A program made the translations under genes and the position numbers. Source: Pseudomonadota bacterium (GTDB lineage Bacteria > Pseudomonadota > Gammaproteobacteria > Burkholderiales > Burkholderiaceae). Taken from it: 25,135 nucleotides of DNA. Of this stretch, positions 18,046-25,057 are shown one piece after another (within the stretch, counting starts at the first letter, position 1; every line of letters starts with the position of its first letter). The stretch lies in the NCBI GenBank assembly GCA_021783435.1, contig JAJXUC010000041.1, positions 1-25,135 of the forward strand. The letters are read 5' to 3'. Below the pieces are notes generated by a model. It was given only the letters and a program-made list of their open reading frames with translations. It searched no databases and had not been told where the DNA came from.

Positions 18046-18158
18046 GGTGGGCTCACTGGTATGCCGGGCACCCCGGCGTGAAGTGGGTGAAGCACCATGC
18101 GCCGGAGTAGGTACCCTGCCCTGGCGCACAGCGGTCCGATGACGAAAGACCTGGATCA

Positions 18159-18187
18159 ACTGTAACAGCGGTTTTGATGCATCGCAA
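18159..18187 (-). promoter_or_regulatory. Sigma-70-like promoter of the odh operon
   Basis: On the minus strand TTGCGA (18187-18182) is followed after exactly 17 bases by TACAGT (18164-18159), preceded by TG one base before it, as in an extended -10. Transcription would begin near 18152. That leaves a leader of about 107 bases before odhA. The leader contains a tight GC hairpin GCCGGG-loop-CCCGGC (18063-18077) close to the start codon and a wider repeat TGCGCC/GGCGCA (18098-18103 and 18123-18128). The rest of the gap from 18046 to 18321 holds only this promoter and the sox terminator. Confidence 0.6.
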
Positions 18188-18240
18188 AATTAACCAGGCA
18201 TGACCATGTCAAAGCCAGAGCTCTGCGCCGGGTTCAGCGC

Positions 18241-18272
18241 AAAAAAAAGGGCTGGAATGGCTTCCAGCCCTT
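18241..18272 (-). terminator. Strong intrinsic terminator of the sox operon
   Basis: A perfect inverted repeat GGGCTGGAA / TTCCAGCCC (18249-18257 and 18262-18270) has a 4-base loop, and flanking A/T pairs extend the stem to 11 bp. On the minus strand it runs into eight T (plus-strand A at 18241-18248). It lies about 50 bases past the soxB stop and upstream of the odh promoter, so it separates the two operons. Confidence 0.9.
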
Positions 18273-18321
18273 CTCTGCCCTCTGCCTGAGCGGCAAAGGG
18301 CGCAAGTTTCAAGCCTGGGGC

Positions 18322-20058
18322 TCAGAACTTGTTGTACTGCGCCAATCCGGGGTTGCCTTTCACACCGATCAGCTTGGGCTCGTTGGGCTTGAGCGGCTTG
18401 ATGACCTTCTGGTGCTTGAGGTACTCCTCCACGATGTCCCAGATCGGCGGATTGCTGGCGTTGGCCGACGCTTGCTGCACAGGTGCCCAGCCGGCCACCT
18501 TGTAGGTCTTCTTCGGATCGAGCGGCTTGCCTCCCAGGCGCATGTCCTGGATGCGGTTGCCCATTTTCTCATTGGGCGCGCACGTGTACTCCAACGCCCC
18601 CAGACGAACCATGTCACCCCCTTGCTGGTAGTAGGGATCGGGGTTGAACAAGTTGTCGCATACGTCCTCCATCACGGCCTTGACGGTCTCGCCGGTCATG
18701 TCGGTCAGCGTGCAGTACGGGTAGGTGATGGCTAGTTGATTCATCATGTCCTCCCTGGTGATCGGTGCGCCGGGAAGCAGGTCGCCGCCCCAGCGGAAAC
18801 CCGGCGAGAACGCCAGATCGCCACCGCGCACGGCCAGCATGGCATCGACCACGAGTTGGTCCCAGGTGCCATTGAAATTACCGCGGCGATAGAGCACGCC
18901 TTCGGTATGCGCCAGCACCTCGCTCATCTTGCTCTCGTAGGGCGCACGGTGCTTCTTGATCAGCGCCGCCATGTCGGCATCCGCCGGGAGCAGCTCGGAA
19001 AACACGGGCAGCAGGCGGTACTTATAACCGACCATCTTGCCGCCGCGCACATCGAAGTCCATCACCGCGAGGAATTTGCCATGCGAACCCGCGTTCGTCA
19101 CCAGGGTCATGCCGCCAGATGGCCGGCGCACCTCGACTGCAACGGCCTCTCCGTCGTGCGTGTGCCCGCCAAAAATGCAATCGATGCCTTCGACCAGCGA
19201 GGCCATCTTGCGGTCCACGTCCATGCCGTTGTGCGAGATGACGACAACCAGTTGGGCGCCTTTCTTCTTGACCTCGTTCACCACTTTCTGCATGTGGTCG
19301 GTGTCGATGCCAAAGGTCCAGTCGGGAATCAGATAAGCGGGATTGGCAATCGGCGTGTAGGGAAAGGCCTGACCGATGACGGCGACCTGCACCCCGTTCA
19401 TCTGCTTCATCACATAGTTCGGGAACACCGGGTCGCCGAAGTCGGCCGTCTTCACGTTCTGCGCCACGAAGTCGATCTTGCCCTTGAAATCCTTGGACAC
19501 GATTTCCTTCACGCGGTCCTGTCCATAGGTGAACTCCCAGTGGGCGGTCATCACATCCACGCCGAGCTGGATCTGGGCATCGACCATGTCCTGGCCCTTG
19601 GTCCACAACGACAGTCCCGTGCCTTGCCATGTATCCCCGCCATCGAGCAGGAGCGCGCCGGGGCGGGAGGCCTTGAGCTTCTTCACCAAGGTGGCGATAT
19701 GCGCATAGCCGCCCAACTTGCCGTACTGCTTGCCGGCGCGCACGAAGTCGAGATAGGTGAACGCATAGGACTCGCGCGTATTGGGCTTGAAACCCACACG
19801 CTTGAGATAGTTGGCCCCCACCAAATGCGGCAGATGTCCATCCATGCCGGCCACGCCGATGTTGACGTTGGGCTCACGGAAGTAGATCGGCTGCAAATGC
19901 GCATGGCTGTCGGTCATATGCAGGAAATGCACATTTCCCGTCACGGGTGGGTTGTATAGCTTGTCCACCTCGGCTGCACTAGCTTCGCGCATCATCGGAA
20001 ATCCGCTGACGCCTGCGGCAGCCAAAACACTGAGAAATTCGCGGCGGGAGATGCTCAT
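18322..20058 (-). CDS. soxB: Thiosulfohydrolase SoxB
   Basis: This 578-aa periplasmic dimanganese enzyme releases sulfate from thiosulfonate bound to SoxYZ. A Tat signal is visible: SRREFL at residues 3-8, hydrophobic stretch, and a cut after about Ala-Ser-Ala 26-28. Metal and active-site motifs of the 5'-nucleotidase-like fold follow: TDSHAHLQPIY (Asp50, His52), LDGGDTWQG (138-146), AHWEFTYG (172-179, the SoxB form of GNHE), SHNGMD (275-280) and GGHTHDG (297-303). The ATG at 20058 is chosen because it opens the Tat signal and has AAGGA 6 bases before it. It is the last gene of the sox operon, 104 bases after soxX, with a terminator-like hairpin in that gap. Confidence 0.96.
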   Translation of the reverse strand: MSISRREFLSVLAAAGVSGFPMMREASAAEVDKLYNPPVTGNVHFLHMTDSHAHLQPIYFREPNVNIGVAGMDGHLPHLVGANYLKRVGFKPNTRESYAFTYLDFVRAGKQYGKLGGYAHIATLVKKLKASRPGALLLDGGDTWQGTGLSLWTKGQDMVDAQIQLGVDVMTAHWEFTYGQDRVKEIVSKDFKGKIDFVAQNVKTADFGDPVFPNYVMKQMNGVQVAVIGQAFPYTPIANPAYLIPDWTFGIDTDHMQKVVNEVKKKGAQLVVVISHNGMDVDRKMASLVEGIDCIFGGHTHDGEAVAVEVRRPSGGMTLVTNAGSHGKFLAVMDFDVRGGKMVGYKYRLLPVFSELLPADADMAALIKKHRAPYESKMSEVLAHTEGVLYRRGNFNGTWDQLVVDAMLAVRGGDLAFSPGFRWGGDLLPGAPITREDMMNQLAITYPYCTLTDMTGETVKAVMEDVCDNLFNPDPYYQQGGDMVRLGALEYTCAPNEKMGNRIQDMRLGGKPLDPKKTYKVAGWAPVQQASANASNPPIWDIVEEYLKHQKVIKPLKPNEPKLIGVKGNPGLAQYNKF

Positions 20059-20070
20059 TGTGGGTCCTTG

Positions 20071-20111
20071 AAAAAGAAAAAGCCCGCCAATCGGCAAACG
20101 ATGAGGCGGGC
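20071..20111 (-). terminator. Terminator-like hairpin between soxX and soxB
   Basis: On the minus strand GCCCGCC (20111-20105) pairs with GGCGGGC (20088-20082). An inner ATCG/CGAT stem around TTTGC gives a compact two-part hairpin. It runs into TTTTTCTTTTT (20081-20071). The structure lies between the soxX stop and the soxB Shine-Dalgarno, so it looks like a rho-independent terminator or attenuator inside the operon. Confidence 0.7.
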
Positions 20112-20162
20112 AGGTCAGACTCGGCTAATCGGCTGTCGACCAGCCTAGATGCAAGCAATCAA

Positions 20163-20813
20163 TTATTTGTTGACCGGAGAGTCCGGATCCATCAGCAGCG
20201 CCATCACATCCTTCATCTGCTGCTCGGTCAGAATCTTGTGCGCCCCGAAAGGCGGCATATAGCTGCAGGCGTTGAACGCTTCGGAATCATAAATACGCTG
20301 CCAGGTGTATTTCAGGACGGCTTCGCTATTGCCACGCAGCTTCGCATAGTGGTATAGCTCGGGGCCGATATTGCCCTGGGAGGGATCATTGGCGATCATC
20401 TTGTGGCAAGCCAGGCAGTTGCCGCCATTGGGCGAGCCGGGTTTGTCGCTCCACTGCATGCCCTTACCATTCTCGGCAATCTTCAGGCCCGCCTTCCAGT
20501 CGCCCAGATACTGACCGTCCTTTGGATAAACCACCTTGCTCATCGCATCCTGTTCCAACTTTTTCTGCAGGTCGGCCGGCATGGGCTTGCCCAGATACTC
20601 GTATTTGGAGCACTCGTACTGATGCGGGGTTTGCTTCAGGCGATCCACGCTGGCCTGACCCTTGCTGACAAAGTCGTCCTTGAGGATTTTCTGAAACGAT
20701 GCCGTGGCAAAAGGATCGCCACCATTCGCGGAAGCGGATTGCCCCATTCCCGCACAGCCGCTCAGCACGGCGGCGCTGACAGCCGTCATCGCCAATAGAA
20801 CAAATTTTTTCAT
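20163..20813 (-). CDS. soxX: SoxX, monohaem c-type cytochrome subunit of SoxXA, lipobox present
   Basis: This 216-aa partner of SoxA helps attach thiosulfate to the SoxY cysteine and takes up the electrons. A single haem c motif CLACH spans 133-137, with the probable distal ligand Met186 in CSYMPPFGA. Cys68 and Cys183 could form a disulfide. The signal ends in a clear lipobox LSGC (17-20), so Cys20 is probably lipidated and the protein membrane-anchored, unlike the soluble SoxX of Paracoccus. It is longer than short SoxX proteins and resembles the long SoxX that pairs with monohaem SoxA. The ATG at 20813 has GAGGAG 8 bases upstream. It lies 16 bases after soxA. The next gap carries a terminator-like hairpin. 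Confidence 0.93.
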   Translation of the reverse strand: MKKFVLLAMTAVSAAVLSGCAGMGQSASANGGDPFATASFQKILKDDFVSKGQASVDRLKQTPHQYECSKYEYLGKPMPADLQKKLEQDAMSKVVYPKDGQYLGDWKAGLKIAENGKGMQWSDKPGSPNGGNCLACHKMIANDPSQGNIGPELYHYAKLRGNSEAVLKYTWQRIYDSEAFNACSYMPPFGAHKILTEQQMKDVMALLMDPDSPVNK

Positions 20814-20829
20814 GTTGTCGTCTCCTCTT

Positions 20830-21666
20830 TTAGCGCTTGAAGGTCGGCGTATGGAGCGTGGCGCCATTCGAGTTGACACCCATATAAGTGATCAAATCGA
20901 TCACGGCATTGGATGTGAACTTCGGCGCCGGCCAACGCTGCTGACGCATGCAAGCCAGCATGCGCCATTCAAGCGTGCGAGCAACCCCCTGGGAGTTGGG
21001 GTAGGCCGGCCAAGTAGCATAGGAAACAGCCGCTTCGCTGTTGGTCAGATTGGGCAGCGCGGAAATCTTGATGCGCTTGCCGCTTTCCGAGTGGCAGGCT
21101 GCACAGGAGAAACTGAACGGACCGGCACGGTAGAAAAACAGCTTCTTGCCGTTCTCATACGAAAGCTTTTCCTGCTCGGTATTTTGCGGAATGGCGATCT
21201 TCATGCCGTCGGATTCATGCGCCACATACATGGCGATGTTTTCCAACGGCGAGGCGTTGCCGCCTTCCTTGGCGAAATGCTCGGCATCCGCCTGTTTGGG
21301 TGTGAATCCTTGCAAGGTTTCCTCGCAAGTCACCAGGCGGGATTCGAGGTCTTGGACCTTGCCGGTATCGGCAAAATATCGCGGCAACTGGGCATAGGCG
21401 CCCTTCACAACACCCGGGCCAAGACCGAGATTGCACTGTTCGAGGGAAGCATTCTTCGGGCCGCGCTTTTCGCTCCACAGCTTCTTGCCGTCGTCAACGT
21501 TGAAATCGGCGGGGTTACCACCCATCTCATTCATCAACTGCAGGTAGGCATTGCCTTCCTGGGTTACGGAAGCGGCTTGGGCGTGATGCATCCCAGCCCC
21601 GATCAGCATCAGGGCAGGAAGCGTCATCCCGGCCAGTGCGGCGAAATTTTTTAGTCGTAGTCTCAT
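20830..21666 (-). CDS. soxA: SoxA, L-cysteine S-thiosulfotransferase subunit (monohaem type)
   Basis: This 278-aa periplasmic cytochrome c forms SoxXA and catalyses oxidative coupling of thiosulfate to SoxYZ. The Sec signal is cut near AQA|AS (29-33). Only one haem motif is present, CAACH (188-192). The place of the N-terminal haem of dihaem SoxA holds just Cys78 and Cys114, which probably form a disulfide. The active-site cysteine, a modified haem ligand in known structures, is Cys239 in RMLACMRQQRWP. This makes it the monohaem class known from Starkeya. The ATG at 21666 has GAGGAG 3 bases before it. It lies 50 bases after soxZ and 16 before soxX. Confidence 0.95.
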   Translation of the reverse strand: MRLRLKNFAALAGMTLPALMLIGAGMHHAQAASVTQEGNAYLQLMNEMGGNPADFNVDDGKKLWSEKRGPKNASLEQCNLGLGPGVVKGAYAQLPRYFADTGKVQDLESRLVTCEETLQGFTPKQADAEHFAKEGGNASPLENIAMYVAHESDGMKIAIPQNTEQEKLSYENGKKLFFYRAGPFSFSCAACHSESGKRIKISALPNLTNSEAAVSYATWPAYPNSQGVARTLEWRMLACMRQQRWPAPKFTSNAVIDLITYMGVNSNGATLHTPTFKR

Positions 21667-21716
21667 AGTCTCCTCGCGAACAGTGCGTACTGCATCAAAC
21701 AAATGAAGCGGGAACT

Positions 21717-22028
21717 TCAGGACACTGTGGTGCTGTCAGTCTGGGTTTCGCCCTTGTTGTCCAGCCAGGTCACAGACACCTTGTCACCCGACTTGCCGCC
21801 CTTGAAGCGGAATTCCAGAAACGGATTCTTGGAAATGGCGGTACCCCAGTCGCAAGTCATGACGGTCTTGTCGTTGTTTTTGCAAATGACGGACTGAATG
21901 AAATGCGCGGGGATGATTTTCCCGTCGGGGCCCTTCATCAAGCCGGTGTCCTCGGGGTGGGACATCAGCACACGAACAATCACAGCATCGCCTTCGACGT
22001 TGGCGCGCATGCGCATCGGATTTGGCAT
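21717..22028 (-). CDS. soxZ: Sulfur carrier complex subunit SoxZ
   Basis: This 103-aa partner of SoxY in the SoxYZ carrier contributes to docking with the other Sox enzymes in the periplasm. The family blocks are visible: MRMRANVEGDAVIVRVLMSH near the start, then IIPAHFIQSV and NPFLEFRFKG. There are two cysteines (49 and 59). It has no signal peptide, which is normal because SoxZ travels with SoxY through the Tat system. The ATG at 22028 with GGAG 6 bases before it is preferred over an upstream in-frame TTG at 22040. It lies 45 bases after soxY. Confidence 0.95.
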   Translation of the reverse strand: MPNPMRMRANVEGDAVIVRVLMSHPEDTGLMKGPDGKIIPAHFIQSVICKNNDKTVMTCDWGTAISKNPFLEFRFKGGKSGDKVSVTWLDNKGETQTDSTTVS

Positions 22029-22073
22029 ATTGAACTCCAATAAAGTCTAGAAAACCGAAGTAGGAAAGGCCGT

Positions 22074-22547
22074 TTAGCCGCCGCAGCCACCGAGGGTGAC
22101 CTTGATTTCCTTCTTGTTGAATAGCAGCTTGTCACCAGCCTTGGCCACGGCATAGACGTGGGAGGTTTGTGCCATCTTGATGCGGGTTGCCACATTCGGT
22201 TCGGCGCCATCCTTGGTGTTGAAGGTCGCAACCAATGCGGTGGGATTTTTTTGGACCACAATGCCGATCATGCTGACACCTGCAGCGGTGGACTTCACAC
22301 CGACGGGCACGACCGCACCGTTCTCGGCGATATCCGGGCCGATGATGGACACATCGGTGCTTTCGGTGGGCGTGGCGCCAAGGATTTTGGCGACTTCGTC
22401 CAGCGTCTTGGCTTCGAACAGCTTGGGATCCCAGCCCGGGGCGTCGGCCGCCTGGGCGGTGACAGGCAGAAGTCCAGCCGTGGCGGCCAGACCCACAACG
22501 GTCGCACCAGCACCGAGCTGCATGACCTGACGACGTGATTGATTCAT
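22074..22547 (-). CDS. soxY: Sulfur carrier protein SoxY
   Basis: This 157-aa protein binds the sulfur substrate covalently during the whole Sox cycle. The C-terminus ends in the swinging-arm motif GGCGG, with Cys155 as the sulfur-binding residue. The N-terminus has a Tat signal, SRRQVMQ (4-10), a hydrophobic stretch, and a cut near AQA|AD (about 31-35). Length and ends match the family. The ATG at 22547 has GAGGAG 9 bases before it. It lies 76 bases after soxD and 45 before soxZ, so carrier subunits are made together. No doubt about identity. Confidence 0.97.
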   Translation of the reverse strand: MNQSRRQVMQLGAGATVVGLAATAGLLPVTAQAADAPGWDPKLFEAKTLDEVAKILGATPTESTDVSIIGPDIAENGAVVPVGVKSTAAGVSMIGIVVQKNPTALVATFNTKDGAEPNVATRIKMAQTSHVYAVAKAGDKLLFNKKEIKVTLGGCGG

Positions 22548-22623
22548 ACGACTATGCTCCTCAAAATGAAAATGCGTAACAGAAAGGCTTGCCTGCGTGG
22601 ATCGACCACTGGGGATTAACGCT

Positions 22624-23700
22624 TTACTGCTTCGCTCCGTCTACAACCCAGGTTGCGATCATCTTCGCATCAGCCTCGCTGATACTCTGTGGGGGCATGG
22701 GGATACTCCCCCACACACCCGAACCGCCCTTCATGATTCGGCCGGTCAATTCTGCCACCATGTCTTTCTTGCCAGCATAACGCTTGGCAATTTCCTGGTA
22801 ACCCGGCCCCACCACCTTGTTATCGCCGAAGCTGTGGCAAGCGATGCAACCGTTGGCCTTGATCAAGGAAACGACCTTGGCATTCGGATCGCTAGCAGCC
22901 GCCTGCTTCTTTTCGTCGATCTTCTTCAACTCTGCTTTCGACAGCGTGACCTGACCGCGGATCGGACCCCACGGACGGGTTTCGTCTGCCAAGTTTCCCC
23001 AAGTATTCATGGCGTACTCGGGGATGAATGAGTCGACCTTGGGCTTAGGGGCGCAGTTTTTCATGCACTCGACATTGTGGGTATCGGGGATACCACCATT
23101 GCCGATCTCTTTGCCAGGCCACATCCCGTGGTTCCAGGTCATGCCATTGCGGTTTGGCAGCATATCCTGAACCTGTTGGACGTTGTCACGCGTGAGCGTG
23201 AAGTTGGCAGGCACGACATTCGCTAGATTCAGCAAGTAGGCGACCAGGGAATACGTTTGGTTCCAAGTGAGCGTATCCGGAGCATTCCAGGGCATCGCGC
23301 GGTGGATGTAGTCGAAGAGCGTCGACAGGGTCGAAAGCTTTTCGATGGACGTACCGCCACCTTCGGTGGGATTGGCCAACTTGGCGACGCGACCCGTGGC
23401 GATGTCCTGCTTGGACGCTTGATAGGCACCGACAATGGGCGGGAATACGGCATTGGAATCGGCGAAGTCCCCGTGGCAGGAAGCGCATGTCGATTCCCAC
23501 AGCTTGGTGCCTTCGGCCACTGTGCCCTGCCCTTGCGGCAGGCCCTGGAAATCGGGCCGCACGTCGATATTCCACGCCTTGATCTCATCCGGCGTCGCCC
23601 CGCGGCCCAGCGTGGCCCCCAGATTTGCCCCCCAGGCGGCCGAGAAGGCCAGGCCGAGAGCTGCCGCAACGGCGGCCTTACGAATTCGCGAGTTGGACAT
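22624..23700 (-). CDS. soxD: SoxD, dihaem c-type cytochrome of sulfane dehydrogenase SoxCD
   Basis: This 358-aa periplasmic electron-transfer subunit receives electrons from the molybdenum centre of SoxC. The Sec signal is cut near AWG|AN (22-26). Two haem motifs are present: CASCH (72-76), with probable Met136 ligand in RAMPW, and CIACH (285-289), with probable Met335 in SIPMPP. A long linker between the haem domains holds a Cys212-x3-Cys216 pair of unknown role. The ATG at 23700 is used because GGAG is 9 bases upstream. The ATG at 23709 touches that site. It starts inside the end of soxC (23-base overlap), which suggests coupled synthesis of the two subunits. Confidence 0.95.
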   Translation of the reverse strand: MSNSRIRKAAVAAALGLAFSAAWGANLGATLGRGATPDEIKAWNIDVRPDFQGLPQGQGTVAEGTKLWESTCASCHGDFADSNAVFPPIVGAYQASKQDIATGRVAKLANPTEGGGTSIEKLSTLSTLFDYIHRAMPWNAPDTLTWNQTYSLVAYLLNLANVVPANFTLTRDNVQQVQDMLPNRNGMTWNHGMWPGKEIGNGGIPDTHNVECMKNCAPKPKVDSFIPEYAMNTWGNLADETRPWGPIRGQVTLSKAELKKIDEKKQAAASDPNAKVVSLIKANGCIACHSFGDNKVVGPGYQEIAKRYAGKKDMVAELTGRIMKGGSGVWGSIPMPPQSISEADAKMIATWVVDGAKQ

Positions 23701-25057
23701 TGCGAACATCTCCAGTTTCTTCAACTTGCCAAGTTTGGATGGAATTGTTGTGGTACACCGAACGCGTGCCACGAATCTTGCGCATTTCCTGATAGGTGGG
23801 CTGCACCATGCCGGTTTCGTCGACAGCGCGGCTTTGCAGGAAAGCACCCTTGCCATTCCACACCCAGGGAATGTTGAAACGGGTCAGCGCCTTGTTCTGG
23901 ATCGGACCCTCGAGTCGGGCCTGCTGCCAGCTCACACCACCGTCGAAGGACACATCGACGCGCTTGATCTTGCCACGACCGGACCAGGCCAGGCCAGTGA
24001 CGTTGTAGACGCCCTTGTCCATCAGGACTTGGCCGCCGGAAGGCGAAGTGATGACGGACTTGCACTCCATGATGGAGGTGTACTGGCGCAGCTTGCCGTC
24101 CGGCATCAGATCGACATAGCCCAACACCTCGTCCTTCGCGGCAAAAGGCGAAGTGCCAAGCTTGATACGGCGCAGATACTTGATTTGCGACACACCTTCC
24201 ACGCCAGGGACGACAAGGCGCAGTGGGTAACCGTTCTCGGGGCGCAGCATTTCGCCGTTTTGCCCGTAAGCCACCAACACTTCCCCGGAGATCACCAAAG
24301 ACATCGGGATGGTGCGGTTCTCGTGCGACCCATCGGCACCCTCGGCCATGATGAAGCGCACGCCCTTGAGGTCGGCGCCGCAATCCTCGAGCAGTTTGAT
24401 CAGCGGCACGCCGGTGAACTCGCTGCAGGACACCATGCCGTGCGTGTATTGCACGGTGGGCACAGACACGTTACCCCATTCCATGGCGCTGTTGGCACCG
24501 CACTCGATGAAATGAATGCGGGACACCGGCTGCATGCGCATGATGTCGCCCACGGTATAGACCTTGGGGTTCTTGACCAGACCCTTCTCGCCCATCACCA
24601 TCAGGCGATGCTGCGTCGGGTCGATGTCATACCAGCCCTGGTGCGAGCGGTTGAAGTGCAAGCCGGCTGGCGTGATGATGCCGAACATCCCCTGCAACGG
24701 CGCAAACGCCACGTTGGCCTGATTCACCGCCGAGAGGCCAGGGCTGATGCGACGCACCAGATTGGCCTCGTACTTGGAAGGCATGCCGTAGGGCGGCTCA
24801 TCCACCGGCTTACCCAGCGTGGTTCCCCACTCGGGCTTGTCCAGAATGAATTTGCTGCCCTTGTCGCCAACCCAGTCCTTGCGGTCCTCGGCGTAAGCGT
24901 TTGCGGCACCCCCAGTCACCATAGCGGCGCTGGCCGCGGTGAACGCCCGACGCAGAAAATCGCGACGGCCGCCCTGAACCTGCGCGATCTGCTCGGCAGT
25001 CAGGAAGTTTTCCGGTGCAGGACGCAACCGGCCTAGCCTTTTGCTGTAGTCACTCAT
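23678..25057 (-). CDS. soxC: SoxC, molybdenum subunit of sulfane dehydrogenase SoxCD
   Basis: This 459-aa member of the sulfite oxidase family oxidises the sulfane sulfur on SoxY, a six-electron step that allows full oxidation of thiosulfate to sulfate. The Tat signal is GRRDFLRRAF (30-39), after a long n-region, with a cut near 54-57. The molybdenum-ligand cysteine is Cys186 in FIECGANS, the counterpart of CAGN in sulfite oxidases. The following block GMVSCSEFTGVPL and the C-terminal dimer domain (RVDVSFDGGVSWQ, then FNIPWVWNG) are typical. The start ATG at 25057 is directly preceded by GAGG, so spacing is poor, but no better start exists. It is the first sox gene in the window. Confidence 0.95.
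   Translation of the reverse strand: MSDYSKRLGRLRPAPENFLTAEQIAQVQGGRRDFLRRAFTAASAAMVTGGAANAYAEDRKDWVGDKGSKFILDKPEWGTTLGKPVDEPPYGMPSKYEANLVRRISPGLSAVNQANVAFAPLQGMFGIITPAGLHFNRSHQGWYDIDPTQHRLMVMGEKGLVKNPKVYTVGDIMRMQPVSRIHFIECGANSAMEWGNVSVPTVQYTHGMVSCSEFTGVPLIKLLEDCGADLKGVRFIMAEGADGSHENRTIPMSLVISGEVLVAYGQNGEMLRPENGYPLRLVVPGVEGVSQIKYLRRIKLGTSPFAAKDEVLGYVDLMPDGKLRQYTSIMECKSVITSPSGGQVLMDKGVYNVTGLAWSGRGKIKRVDVSFDGGVSWQQARLEGPIQNKALTRFNIPWVWNGKGAFLQSRAVDETGMVQPTYQEMRKIRGTRSVYHNNSIQTWQVEETGDVRNVQLANS

Noticed and set aside
14872..18081. A very long open frame (over 1000 codons) on the plus strand opposite odhA and odhB
   Set aside because: It is antisense to two well-identified genes, its translation is rich in His, Arg and Gln without any family motif, and such mirror frames are common in GC-rich DNA.
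21300..21440. A possible second haem site in the N-terminal half of SoxA
   Set aside because: Only single cysteines (78 and 114) are present, with no CxxCH, so SoxA binds one haem.
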